DNA of 63,481 nt from Methylovulum psychrotolerans (GCF_002923755.1 NZ_PGFZ01000004.1:202882-266362); one strand, 5' to 3'. Numbered from the stretch's first letter, positions 45,785 to 55,132 are shown. Notes: a model not told the origin generated them from the sequence alone. A program made the numbers and translations.

Positions 45785-46177
45785 ATGAAAGTTTTTTTAT
45801 TAACATCTCCCAAGCCGAGACTTAACGTTTACCTTTTGTCACTATGGCTGTTCGGCAGCGTTTGGGGAATCATGCACATCGTCACCGCACCTTTATTGAC
45901 ACAACTAGTCGGCGTTAAGCTACCGAAAACCGAACAGACCGAACCGGCTCCAGACCGGCACGCCGCGATGTTAAGTGTGACGGTTGACGGGCGAGCCTTA
46001 TTGGATGGATATCGGGTGGTTTTAGAAACCGAATTGAAGGCCTTGCAGGAAAAAGACCCGGAAATTAACCTGCAATTGCAAGCTGACCGTACCGCTGTGT
46101 TTGATGTCGTGGCCAAGGTGATGGCGAGCGCACAGCGTTCGGGCATTGGTAAATTATCGTTTGTGACGGTACAGTAA
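45785..46177 (+). CDS. ExbD/TolR-like small membrane protein
   Basis: The 130-residue protein has one N-terminal membrane segment (VYLLSLWLFGSVWGIMHIV) and a periplasmic part like ExbD/TolR: SVTVDGRALLDGYRVVLETEL, NLQLQADRTAVFDVVAKVM, and SGIGKLSFVTVQ. ExbD works with ExbB to energise TonB using the proton gradient. The usual membrane Asp of ExbD is not visible here, and no exbB or tonB is nearby, so it may be a non-energising relative or may pair with proteins encoded elsewhere. It sits 6 bases after the Dab aminotransferase and 7 before the efflux genes. Confidence 0.6.
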   Translation: MKVFLLTSPKPRLNVYLLSLWLFGSVWGIMHIVTAPLLTQLVGVKLPKTEQTEPAPDRHAAMLSVTVDGRALLDGYRVVLETELKALQEKDPEINLQLQADRTAVFDVVAKVMASAQRSGIGKLSFVTVQ

Positions 46178-46184
46178 TAGCTTG

Positions 46185-47567
46185 ATGAAAACAATTTATC
46201 AGGTTTCATGTGTGGCGTTTTTTTTGCCTATTTTGATGTTGCCGGGTTGTCAGGATTTACCTAAACGCGATGCTAAAGCCAGCGGTATTAGCTTGCCTGC
46301 ATCTTGGCAAACGCCAAATTCCGACACATCTGAAGCTATACCGCATTGGTTAAGCAGCTTTGCCGACCCCTTACTGACAGCCTTGGTGCATACCGGATTA
46401 AGCCAAAATTATGATTTGCAAGCGGCGGCGGCGCGGGTGCAAGCCGCGCGGGCATCGGCAGCGCTTGCAGGGGCTGGGCGGTTGCCGCAACTGTCATTTT
46501 CCCCCAGTTACCAGAACAACAATGATGTGGTTTCCGGGCGGTTTTCTGAATTTTCCGCCTTGTTTGACCTCAGTTGGGAAATTGACTTATGGGGACGTAT
46601 CCGTTCTTCACAACAGGCCGCCCAACACGATGCCGAGGCGGCTGTCGCCGACTTGCGGGGTGCCCGGTTGTCTTTAGCGGCGCGAACCGCACAAACGTAT
46701 TTTGAATTGGTCGAGGCCAAACGTCAGGTACAAGTCGCCGAACAATCCGTCAGCGACCGTCAGGCTATTGGCGATTTGGTGCGCGGACGTTTTAATCTGG
46801 GCCTGACCCGTGGTCTGGACGTGCGTTTGGTGTTGACCGATTTAGCCAATGCCCAAGCCCGGCTTGCCGATGCGCGTAACCAAGTGCAAACCATCACGCG
46901 TAGGCTAGAAACGTTGCTCGGCCACTATCCCGAAGGCAAGACCTTGGCGACAACTCAATTGCCCGCACCGCCCGCCAACTTAGCGGAAGGGTTGCCCGCG
47001 CAATTATTGGTACGGCGGCCTGACCTTGTGGCGGCATTTGCCCGTCTGCGCTCGGCGGATGCCCGCCTGTCCAGTGCACAACGGGCATTATTGCCGCGCC
47101 TGACATTAACAGCCAGCGGCGGTTCGGCAAGTCCGGCATTAGCGGAAATCATCGGCCCGCACGCCGCCGCCTGGAATCTGGCAGCGGGTCTGACCCAGCC
47201 GCTGTTCACTGGCGGACGCTTGCAAAGCGGCATTTATTTGCAAAAAGCTCTGGTCACAGAAGCCCTCAACAATTACCGCAGCACGGCCCTAAATGCCTTC
47301 CGCGAAGTTGAACAGGCATTAGCGGCGGAACAATGGTTACAAAAACAAGAACAATCCTTGCGCGAAGCCGTGGCTCAAACCCAAGAAAGCCGTAAATTGG
47401 CAATCTATTCTTATCGGCAAGGACTGATCCAAATCCTCACTTTGTTGGACAGTTACCGCAGTACCTTAGAAGCCCAGAGTGCACATCTTGCCGTACAGCG
47501 GCAATTATTGAACAACCGGATCAACTTATATTTGGCTTTAGGTGGGGATGTGGATGCTATCAATTGA
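46185..47567 (+). CDS. TolC/OprM-type outer-membrane efflux lipoprotein
   Basis: ATG 46185 (TTG 46182 also in frame) gives 460 residues. A lipoprotein signal ends with the lipobox LMLPGC (Cys22). The mature part shows the duplicated OEP pattern of NodT-family factors: YDLQAAAARVQAARA, FDLSWEIDLWGRIRS, RRPDLVAAFARLRSADARL, NLAAGLTQPLFTGGRL, and LLDSYRSTLEAQ. It forms the outer-membrane duct for the adjoining adaptor and RND pump. Placement at the end of the NRPS cluster suggests secretion or recycling of the product. Confidence 0.9.
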   Translation: MKTIYQVSCVAFFLPILMLPGCQDLPKRDAKASGISLPASWQTPNSDTSEAIPHWLSSFADPLLTALVHTGLSQNYDLQAAAARVQAARASAALAGAGRLPQLSFSPSYQNNNDVVSGRFSEFSALFDLSWEIDLWGRIRSSQQAAQHDAEAAVADLRGARLSLAARTAQTYFELVEAKRQVQVAEQSVSDRQAIGDLVRGRFNLGLTRGLDVRLVLTDLANAQARLADARNQVQTITRRLETLLGHYPEGKTLATTQLPAPPANLAEGLPAQLLVRRPDLVAAFARLRSADARLSSAQRALLPRLTLTASGGSASPALAEIIGPHAAAWNLAAGLTQPLFTGGRLQSGIYLQKALVTEALNNYRSTALNAFREVEQALAAEQWLQKQEQSLREAVAQTQESRKLAIYSYRQGLIQILTLLDSYRSTLEAQSAHLAVQRQLLNNRINLYLALGGDVDAIN

Positions 47568-47636
47568 AATTAACCGCATCGTTTTTGCCAGTAAGGCACT
47601 ACGCGCTAGCAGATCACCCGGCATTTGGAGCGCTTG

Positions 47637-48854
47637 ATGGGTACTGTCAAACAGCTAAAAATTCTCTTGCCCATTGCCGTACTTTTGCTAGGTATCGCCG
47701 CCGTTTGGAGGTTATTGGTTTACCAACCTGCCATGCCTACGCAAACCCGTATCAGCGAACCACCGTTGGTAAGTACGTTGACCGTCATGCCGGAAACCGT
47801 GCGTTTGGATGTACAAACACAGGGTGTAGTCAGGCCGCGCACGGAAATTGATTTAGTCCCGGAAGTGTCCGGAAAAATTATTTTTGTCCATCCAGAATTG
47901 AATGCAGGCGGCTTTTTTGCCAAAAACGAATTGCTCATTGCCATAGAGCCGCGTGATTATGATTACGCCGTTACCGAAGCGCAAGCCCGTATTGCCGAAG
48001 CCCAACGCCTGTTGATCGCCGAACAGGCACAAGCCGTGCAAGCGCGGAACGAATGGAAAACGTTAGGCGAAGGCCAGCCCACACCGTTGGCGATGCGTGA
48101 ACCGCAATTGGCGGAAGCACGGACGAAACTGCAAGCCGCCGAGGCCGATTTGGCAAAAGCGCGGCTTAAACGTAGCCGCTGCGAATTACGCGCACCTTTT
48201 GCCGGGCGGGTTAAGGAAAAACTCAGTGGTTTGGGGCAATTTGTCCAACCTGGGGAAAAACTGGCACGGCTATATGCCACCGACATTGCCGAAATCCGCC
48301 TACCGATAGCTATGGATGAACTGGCCTTTATCGATTTACCGTTAGGCAAACCTAAACGGGAACAAACGGCGGCCACATTACCGACGCTCAGCTTGACCGC
48401 CCAGTTAGCCGGACGCACAGCAACGTGGGAAGGGCGTATCGTCCGTACCGAAGGCGTTGTCGATGAGGCTAATGGGCAATTATATGCCATTGCCCAAGTC
48501 AGCGAACCTTATGCACAATACGCGGGGCAAACCCCATTGCTTGTCGGCTTGTTTGTACAAGCCGCCATTCACGGCCACACTTACCAGAATGTGTTTGTAT
48601 TGCCGCCAACGGCTATCAATAGCGATCAAGAAGTTTGGTTGGTCGATGCCCAACAGCAGTTGCACAAACAGAAAGTTGCTATTTTGCGGCAAGAAACGCA
48701 ACGGATATTGGTTGTGGGTGGGCTTAAGGCAGGCGATCAAATTGTCACCTCCGGCCTCCAAGTCCCCATCATGGGGATGCACGTCCGGCTGGATGGCGCA
48801 ACCGAAAAGATGCAAGCGGCATCCCCCAATACAGTAAACCATGACCCCTCCTAA
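47637..48854 (+). CDS. RND efflux periplasmic adaptor (MFP) subunit
   Basis: ATG 47637 follows GGAG by 6 bases; upstream in-frame TTG 47625 has no site. The 405-residue protein has one N-terminal anchor (ILLPIAVLLLGIAAVWRLL), a lipoyl-type strand pair (GVVRPRTEIDLVPEVSGKI, ELRAPFAGRVKEK), a helical hairpin (AEAQRLLIAEQAQAVQARN), and beta-barrel and membrane-proximal domains. It bridges the RND pump and the outer-membrane factor. The last 14 bases overlap the start of the RND gene, so translation is coupled. Confidence 0.9.
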   Translation: MGTVKQLKILLPIAVLLLGIAAVWRLLVYQPAMPTQTRISEPPLVSTLTVMPETVRLDVQTQGVVRPRTEIDLVPEVSGKIIFVHPELNAGGFFAKNELLIAIEPRDYDYAVTEAQARIAEAQRLLIAEQAQAVQARNEWKTLGEGQPTPLAMREPQLAEARTKLQAAEADLAKARLKRSRCELRAPFAGRVKEKLSGLGQFVQPGEKLARLYATDIAEIRLPIAMDELAFIDLPLGKPKREQTAATLPTLSLTAQLAGRTATWEGRIVRTEGVVDEANGQLYAIAQVSEPYAQYAGQTPLLVGLFVQAAIHGHTYQNVFVLPPTAINSDQEVWLVDAQQQLHKQKVAILRQETQRILVVGGLKAGDQIVTSGLQVPIMGMHVRLDGATEKMQAASPNTVNHDPS

Positions 48855-51800
48855 ATCAGATCCTACAGGTATTTTAGCGTGGTTCGCCAGTAATCCGGTC
48901 GCCGCCAATTTGCTGATGCTGCTGATTTTAGTCGGTGGCGTGTCCAGTTATACACGGCTGGATACTGAAGTGTTCCCGCGCTTTAGCCCGCAACAAATCG
49001 AAATCAAAGCGCTTTATCCAGGTGCTGGGCCTTTGGAAATAGAAAGCGCGGTCTGTATCCGCATTGAAGAGGTCATTTTTGATGTCCAGGGTATCAAACG
49101 CATCAATACCGAAATCACCCAAGGCGAATGCCTGATCAAAGTCGCGGTGTTACCCGATTACGATAAGTTACAACTGATGAACGCCTTGAATGGCCGTATC
49201 CAAACTATTTCGCGGCTACCTAAAGGCTTGGAAAAAATCAGCGTGAAAGCCGCCGCCCGTGAAGAAGATGATGGCCTGATTTGGGTGGCTTTGCATGGGG
49301 CTACCGATAGCTTGGCGTTGAAACGTTACGGTGAATACATCCAACAACAATTGACCACCGTTCCGGGCGTGAGCAAGGTGGTCAATTATGGTGAGGTTCC
49401 CTATGAAATAGCCATTGAAGTGTCATCGGCCAAACTGCAACAATACCATTTGGCCTTAAGTGATATTGCTGCCGCCCTGCGCCGTGCATCACTGGATTTG
49501 CCGGCGGGTGTCGTCAAAAATCCGGCGGGGGAAGTACTGTTGAAGATCAACGGCAAAGCCAGCAACGCGGCGGCGTTGGCGGCGTTGGTGTTGCGTAGCC
49601 AAGCCGACGGTTCGCATATCTTGTTGGGCGATGTCGCCACCGTTACGGACAGTTTGGCAGAATTGCAGTTTGAATGGTACCACAACGGTGAAACGGCACA
49701 AGGCTGGGCAGTCCATGCCGAACGTGACAGCGTTGTGGTTGCCCAACGTGTCAATGCCGCAATCAAAGACATGCAAAAGCATCTCCCCGAAGGCTTGACG
49801 TTGAAAACTTGGTGGGATGATTCCCAAGCTTACCAAGAACGTATCAGCACCTTAATTGAAGACGGCCTGAGCGGCTTTGTGCTGGTATGTCTGGTGTTGA
49901 CTTTATTTTTGCGCCTGAAAGTGGCGTTGTGGGCAGGTATGGGCATTTTAACCTCAATATTGGGGGCGTTGTGGCTGATGCCCTTATTCGATGTGTCGTT
50001 AAATATGTTATCGCTGTTTGGCTTTTTGTTGGCGATGGGCGTTTTGGTGGATGATGCCATTATTATTGGCGACAGCATCCACAGCCAACAAAGCCAAAAC
50101 AAAACCTCCAACTTAAATGCCGCCATCCGTGGTGTCCAAGAAGTCGCTGTTCCCGTAACCTTGGCAGTGCTGGTAGCTTTAGTGGCATTTCTGCCCGGCC
50201 TGTTCCTGTCCGGTTGGTTTGGGCAAATGATGCGCCCCATTTGCATGGTGATGATCCTGACATTAGCGTTTTCGCTGATTGAAGCCATGCTGATTCTGCC
50301 CGCACATTTGTCAGCCCCCTCGCCTATGCCCACCCAAGCGTCCCGCTTAGACCGTTTACGCGATAAACTCAATCAGGGTTTGGATCACTTTGTCCAGTAT
50401 GCCTATCGGCCTTTTTTGGAAACCGCACTGGCATGGCGTTATCTGACGATTGCTTGTTTCATATTACTGTTGTTGGTTAGCGGGGCATTGGTCGGCAGTA
50501 ACCGTGTCCGCCAATCCTTGCAACCTGATGTCACACTGGACAGTTTTTGGGTCAACCTGACCGTTCCCGAAGGCGCACCGTACAGTGAAGTCAAAACCCT
50601 AGCAAAACGGGTGGAGCAGGCGTTTTTTTCCTTGCGTGATGAACTCGATGCCAAGCAACGCCAACAACATGGTTTGGCATCTGGGCAAACCGGAGAAACA
50701 AGTGTCATTGCTGGTTTAGAAACCATGATATGGGCAAGTCAGGCAGGATTTTGGACGGAATTTTCCGCGTTGGGCAGGCAACACATCGTCGTTGAAGATT
50801 TTATCCGTGAATGGCGGCGGCGTGTTGGCGACGTGGGGCGGGGCAAAATCGACTTTTTATACAAAGAAGGTGATGTGCCTTATGACTTGGAATTTGATTT
50901 GGGTGCAACCGACCCGGCTGTTTTGGCGGCGGCTACCGAACCGTTCAAACAGCAACTTGCCGCCTATCAAGGCGTTGCCGATGTCATTGATTCCGCCGAA
51001 CCTGGCAAACCGGAATTGCAGCTCAAGCTAAAACCTGCCGCCGAACGCCTAGGGTTACGTTTGGAAGATTTAGCGGAACAAGTGCACGGGGCCTATTACG
51101 GCGAAGAAGTGCAAAGGCTACAACGTGGGCGCAGTGAAGTGAAAGTGATGGTACGGCTACCGCTTGCCGAACGCCGGACGATAGAGCACTTAAAAGTCCT
51201 GCCGATACGGATTGCTGAAGGCGCGTCCGCCCCTTTGGGAACCTTGGCGGAAATTAGCCAAACGCCTGGTTTCGCCAAACTGATCCGCCAAAACCGCCAA
51301 CGGGTGTTGAAAGTACAAGCGCGGGTTGACCCTAAAGAAGCGGATGTCAACGCCATTTATACCGACATAAAAAATCGTGTTTTGCCTAAATTCCAACAAA
51401 ATTATCCGGGGCTAAACGTGGAACTGGGGCAAAACCGTCAAGAACAGGAAGCCACCACGGCATCGCTAGGCCGCAACACCTTAATTGCTTTGTTCGTGAT
51501 TTACGCACTGATTGCCGTGCCGTTCCGGTCTTATGTAAAACCGTTGATTTTTCTGCTTGCCGCCCCTGTGGCTTGGAGCGGCGGGATATTGGCGCATGGC
51601 TTGTTGGGGTTGCCGTTGTCGATGGAATCTTTGGTAGGCATGATTGCCGCCAGTGGTGTGGTCATTAACGATAGCTTGGTGTTGCTGGATAGCATTAGGG
51701 AACATGATGACCCTGACCGCCCGCTCACTGAACAGATTATCGAGGCTTGCACATCACGCTTCCGTCCTATCTTACTGGCGTTCCTGACCAATTTCGTCGG

Positions 51801-51960
51801 CTTCCTGCCGACCTTGATGGAAACCAGCCCCCAAGCGCAATTTTTAATTCCGATGACCCTGTCGTTGTCCGCAGGATTATTGTTAGGCATGGCGGCAAGT
51901 TTGATATTGACCCCGGTGTGTTATGCAGTCGGTTCTGCTACAACTATTTACGGGCGTTGA
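48841..51960 (+). CDS. AcrB-type RND efflux pump
   Basis: The 1039-residue protein has the RND layout: first membrane segment ANLLMLLILVGGVSSY, large periplasmic loops, LAMGVLVDDAIIIGDSI with the proton-relay pair Asp404/Asp405, and a second set of membrane segments including SGVVINDSLVLLDSI. Length is normal. It should export a small molecule or peptide with the adaptor and TolC partner encoded directly upstream. Pyoverdine recycling uses an ABC pump (PvdRT-OpmQ); an RND system in this place is a variation. Substrate is inferred from context only. Confidence 0.92.
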   Translation: MTPPKSDPTGILAWFASNPVAANLLMLLILVGGVSSYTRLDTEVFPRFSPQQIEIKALYPGAGPLEIESAVCIRIEEVIFDVQGIKRINTEITQGECLIKVAVLPDYDKLQLMNALNGRIQTISRLPKGLEKISVKAAAREEDDGLIWVALHGATDSLALKRYGEYIQQQLTTVPGVSKVVNYGEVPYEIAIEVSSAKLQQYHLALSDIAAALRRASLDLPAGVVKNPAGEVLLKINGKASNAAALAALVLRSQADGSHILLGDVATVTDSLAELQFEWYHNGETAQGWAVHAERDSVVVAQRVNAAIKDMQKHLPEGLTLKTWWDDSQAYQERISTLIEDGLSGFVLVCLVLTLFLRLKVALWAGMGILTSILGALWLMPLFDVSLNMLSLFGFLLAMGVLVDDAIIIGDSIHSQQSQNKTSNLNAAIRGVQEVAVPVTLAVLVALVAFLPGLFLSGWFGQMMRPICMVMILTLAFSLIEAMLILPAHLSAPSPMPTQASRLDRLRDKLNQGLDHFVQYAYRPFLETALAWRYLTIACFILLLLVSGALVGSNRVRQSLQPDVTLDSFWVNLTVPEGAPYSEVKTLAKRVEQAFFSLRDELDAKQRQQHGLASGQTGETSVIAGLETMIWASQAGFWTEFSALGRQHIVVEDFIREWRRRVGDVGRGKIDFLYKEGDVPYDLEFDLGATDPAVLAAATEPFKQQLAAYQGVADVIDSAEPGKPELQLKLKPAAERLGLRLEDLAEQVHGAYYGEEVQRLQRGRSEVKVMVRLPLAERRTIEHLKVLPIRIAEGASAPLGTLAEISQTPGFAKLIRQNRQRVLKVQARVDPKEADVNAIYTDIKNRVLPKFQQNYPGLNVELGQNRQEQEATTASLGRNTLIALFVIYALIAVPFRSYVKPLIFLLAAPVAWSGGILAHGLLGLPLSMESLVGMIAASGVVINDSLVLLDSIREHDDPDRPLTEQIIEACTSRFRPILLAFLTNFVGFLPTLMETSPQAQFLIPMTLSLSAGLLLGMAASLILTPVCYAVGSATTIYGR

Positions 51961-52102
51961 CCCCGCAGCGGCTGCTCAATACCGCTTTAAGGCGTTTTCA
52001 ACAATCAACGGTAACATTGCCATTTAAGATAGACCTTTATTGCTTAAGTCGTTATCATTCTAATAGGGGTGAAAGCGGTTAGCTAATAATAGAGGAGTGT
52101 TT

Positions 52103-54874
52103 ATGCCCTATCCGGGTGGTGGTGCTGATAAGATGGGCAATTATTATGAAGCGCTATGGACGGTGTACTGCTTATTGCGCATACTCAAAGGCGAAGCAAC
52201 TGGCATTACCTTAGAGCCATTGGGCGATGAAGGCGATGGTGTCGAATTTAAACTGGAAATAAACAGCGGTAGCGAATACCACCAAGTCAAACGCCAAAAC
52301 GGCTCGGCAGGCCATTGGAAACTGCCGAAGTTAAATGCTAAAGGCGTATTGGCTGCTGCCAAGGCGAAACTAGGTCGGGATGAAGCCGCGCAGTTTTGGT
52401 TTATTTCCCAAGATTCTGTCGCCAACTTACCCGAACTGTGCGAGCGGGCAGTAAGCGCTGCTAACTATGATATCTTTAAGACGTTTGCCTTAGATGCGGC
52501 GGTGCATTCAAGCGCATTTGCGCAACTGTGTGCTTATTGGGATATGCCTGATGAACGGGTTTATGCGTGTTTGCGGTGCGTTAGGGTTGAAACCCTCAGC
52601 GAAGATACGCTGTTGGAGTTGGTTAAAGCACTGGCGGCAACCTTAGTATCAGGCAATGAACAGGCTATTGTTGCCAGCCTACGCGCTTGTTGTGAAGACT
52701 ATTGGCATCGGCCATTAGACCACGAGGCGATAGTGGCGCACTTGGAAAATGCGGGCTTTACGCTGATAGCTTCGGCGCAAGACAGGTTAAAGAATAACGC
52801 GGGCGATACCGTGCTCGGCAATCAAACCCAAATAGGGCGGCAAATCCATCTGGGCAACAACAGCACTTATCACGAAACCCACATCCACTATGCGGAAAAA
52901 TCTCTCCCCCGCCACCTGACCACCACGCCGTTCATCCCCGACGTATTCGAAGGCCGCGATGAAGATTTATTGGCGATACGCGCCAAGCTGGAAGTAAGTA
53001 ACCAACCCTTGCTGTTGGTCAACGGCCAGGGCGGTATCGGTAAGACTTCGTTGGCGGCGAAGTATTGGCAAAGCTACCAAAGCCATTACACCCACACCGC
53101 TTGGCTGTATGCCCCCAGCCGCTTGGACGATGCCTTGCTGATGTTGGCCTTGCCTTTGCAGGTGAACTTCCCCGATACCATGCTCACGGCGCAACGTTTG
53201 GAACTGCTGCAAGCCGCCGTCGCCAACCTCTCCGCGCCCTGTTTGTTGATTATCGACAACGCCAATGATGCCGAAGAACTGGCGCAACACTGGGGCTTTT
53301 TACACGCTTGCACCAACTGCCATATCCTGCTTACCAGCCGCCTGAACGGCTTTAACGGCACTGACCGTTACCCGATTAAAGCCTTGCCGGAGGCGGTGGC
53401 CTTACGCGTCTTCAACAGCCATTACCCACAGCACCGGACAGAGGATGACGGGCTGTTTGCCAGCATCTACCAAGCGGTGGGCGGCAACACGCTGGTGCTG
53501 GAGCTGTTGGCGAAGAACTTGGCGGCGGTGAACGCCAACAAGGTGTTTTATCCGCTGAGCCAGTTGCTGGCGGATTTGCAACAGCGCGGGCTGTTGCGCT
53601 TGGCGAAAACCAAAACGGTTAAGGTCATGGGCAAAGGCATATTGCCCGCCTTACAGGCCGCCAACCCCACCGACATCATTGCCGCCCTGTATGACGAATT
53701 GGAGCGGATAACACCGCTCAGCGAAGCCGAACAACGGCTATTGTGTAACTTGGCGGTGTTGCCTGCGGAAAACTGGGCTTATGGCGATTTGGCGGACTTG
53801 CTGTTAACCGCCGAAGCCGACGAAGAAGCCTTCTCCGACACCCTCAGCGGCTTGGCGGCGTGCGGTTGGCTGGAGAATAGCGTCCAAAATGGGATAAGCC
53901 ACTACAAAACCAGCCCAGTGGTGCAGGAGATCACCCGCCATAAAAACTCGGAACGCTTGCAGGGCTATTGTTCGGGCTTGGTCGTTAAGCTGATAGACAA
54001 GCTGGCTCATGAAGCTAACAGCGGGCATTTGCTCAACGCCAGCTACGCGGACGCGGCGGCTTACTGCCGCCATGCCGAAACGGTCGCGGCTGGGTTGCCG
54101 GGGGATGATAAGCTTGCCGTGTTGCACGGACGCATAGGCCGCTACCACCTAACCACGGGCAACCCGGACAAGGCCTTAAGGGCTTTTACCGATTATCATA
54201 CTATCATGGCGGCACTCCACCAGCGCGAACCGGATAACCTGGACGTTAAAAACAATCTGGCGGTGGCCTGCCAATTCTTAGGCATCACCCACACCACGCT
54301 GGGCGACCTGCAACAGGCCTTGCGCTGGTATGAAGAATTCCAGCGCCTGAAACAAGAACTCCATGCCGCCGCCCCCGGCCATCTGGATTTTAAAAACGGC
54401 TTGGCGATTGCCTGCCAATATTTGGGCAACACCCACACCACGCTGGGCGACCTGAGACAGGCCTTGCGCTGGTATGAAGACCACCACCGCCTGGCACAGG
54501 AACTCCATGCCGCCGCCCCCGGCCATATGGGCTTTAAAGACGGCTTGGGAGTGGCCTGCCAAAAGTTAGGCAGCACCCACACCAAGCTGGGCGACCCGGA
54601 ACAGGCCTTGCGCTGGTATGAAGAATTCCAGCGTCTGGAACAGGAACTCCATGCCGCCGCCCCCAGCCATCTGGACTTTACCAACGGCCTAGCCATTGCC
54701 CTCATTAAATTAGGCCTGCATTATGAACAACAGGGCAATCTCCCCTTAGCCATAGACTATTATCAGCAAGCCCAAGCTCTATTGGCAGACTTAGTCTCCA
54801 AGTCGCCGCTTTATGTGGAGTTTCAAAAGAATCTGGCTTGGGTTAATGGGCGACTGGAAAGCGGTTCAGCATAA
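52103..54874 (+). CDS. Avs-like STAND defence protein: Cap4-type nuclease, NTPase, TPR
   Basis: ATG 52103 has AGAGGAG at 52091-52097; in-frame GTG 52097 lies in that site. The 923-residue protein has three parts. Residues ~1-220 resemble Cap4/DUF4297 nucleases: GDGVEFKLEI with Asp45 and Glu48, then YHQVKRQ with Lys63, a D-E-QVK pattern. Residues ~270-600 are a STAND NTPase with P-loop NGQGGIGKTSLA (Lys314), Walker B CLLIIDNAND and an ILLTSR sensor. Residues ~650-923 are TPR-like repeats, three of 48 residues nearly identical. Proteins with nuclease-STAND-TPR order (Avs type) recognise phage proteins and cleave DNA. It stands alone between the efflux pump and ppsA. Confidence 0.8.
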   Translation: MPYPGGGADKMGNYYEALWTVYCLLRILKGEATGITLEPLGDEGDGVEFKLEINSGSEYHQVKRQNGSAGHWKLPKLNAKGVLAAAKAKLGRDEAAQFWFISQDSVANLPELCERAVSAANYDIFKTFALDAAVHSSAFAQLCAYWDMPDERVYACLRCVRVETLSEDTLLELVKALAATLVSGNEQAIVASLRACCEDYWHRPLDHEAIVAHLENAGFTLIASAQDRLKNNAGDTVLGNQTQIGRQIHLGNNSTYHETHIHYAEKSLPRHLTTTPFIPDVFEGRDEDLLAIRAKLEVSNQPLLLVNGQGGIGKTSLAAKYWQSYQSHYTHTAWLYAPSRLDDALLMLALPLQVNFPDTMLTAQRLELLQAAVANLSAPCLLIIDNANDAEELAQHWGFLHACTNCHILLTSRLNGFNGTDRYPIKALPEAVALRVFNSHYPQHRTEDDGLFASIYQAVGGNTLVLELLAKNLAAVNANKVFYPLSQLLADLQQRGLLRLAKTKTVKVMGKGILPALQAANPTDIIAALYDELERITPLSEAEQRLLCNLAVLPAENWAYGDLADLLLTAEADEEAFSDTLSGLAACGWLENSVQNGISHYKTSPVVQEITRHKNSERLQGYCSGLVVKLIDKLAHEANSGHLLNASYADAAAYCRHAETVAAGLPGDDKLAVLHGRIGRYHLTTGNPDKALRAFTDYHTIMAALHQREPDNLDVKNNLAVACQFLGITHTTLGDLQQALRWYEEFQRLKQELHAAAPGHLDFKNGLAIACQYLGNTHTTLGDLRQALRWYEDHHRLAQELHAAAPGHMGFKDGLGVACQKLGSTHTKLGDPEQALRWYEEFQRLEQELHAAAPSHLDFTNGLAIALIKLGLHYEQQGNLPLAIDYYQQAQALLADLVSKSPLYVEFQKNLAWVNGRLESGSA
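54251..54682 (+). repeat. Three near-identical 144-bp tandem repeats (TPR-like)
   Basis: Units at 54251-54394, 54395-54538 and 54539-54682 each encode 48 residues with the shared core LGxxHTxLGDxxQALRWYE and QELHAAAPxH. DNA similarity is high across whole units, including synonymous positions, which points to recent duplication. They form the sensor end of the STAND protein, where repeat number may vary between strains. Confidence 0.85.
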
Positions 54875-54936
54875 GCCGTTTTCTTCTAAGATAATCACAC
54901 CTAATCCATTCGAGCTATTTTTACAAGGTTGGGCGG

Positions 54937-54979
54937 CAGCCATAAAAAGTGTATCTAGTAGATACACTTTTTATGGCTG
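54937..54979. repeat. 43-bp perfect palindrome, copy 1 of 3
   Basis: Two perfectly complementary 21-base arms around a central G (54958). The shared core is GTGTATCTA-G-TAGATACAC, flanked by A5 and T5, and this copy alone extends outward to CAGCCAT/ATGGCTG. The T-run makes a bidirectional terminator for the STAND gene possible; an operator is the alternative. The remaining bases of 54875-55466 outside the three copies show no gene. Confidence 0.85.
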
Positions 54980-55132
54980 TGCTACCTAATCTGTAATCAA
55001 TACCTATCCTTTGATAAGGACAAGCACAAAGGCCGTTATAGGATAACGTACTTGCACCCACACCACAGGCAGATTGCCGCCGATAAAATAATCACAAATA
55101 AATTAGGGAATTTAGAAGGGCTGGAACGGTCA

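Noticed and set aside
47564-47851. A 95-codon + strand frame overlapping the adaptor start
   Set aside because: It conflicts with the adaptor reading frame, which has a good ribosome site and family motifs.
52020-52080. Possible Fur box near TCGTTATCATTCTAATA before the STAND gene
   Set aside because: Only half of a Fur-like site is visible and the downstream gene is a defence protein, so it is likely chance.
52103-54874. A LuxR/AfsR-type transcription regulator, because of the NTPase-TPR layout
   Set aside because: There is no helix-turn-helix domain at either end, while the N-terminus has a D-E-QVK nuclease-like pattern.
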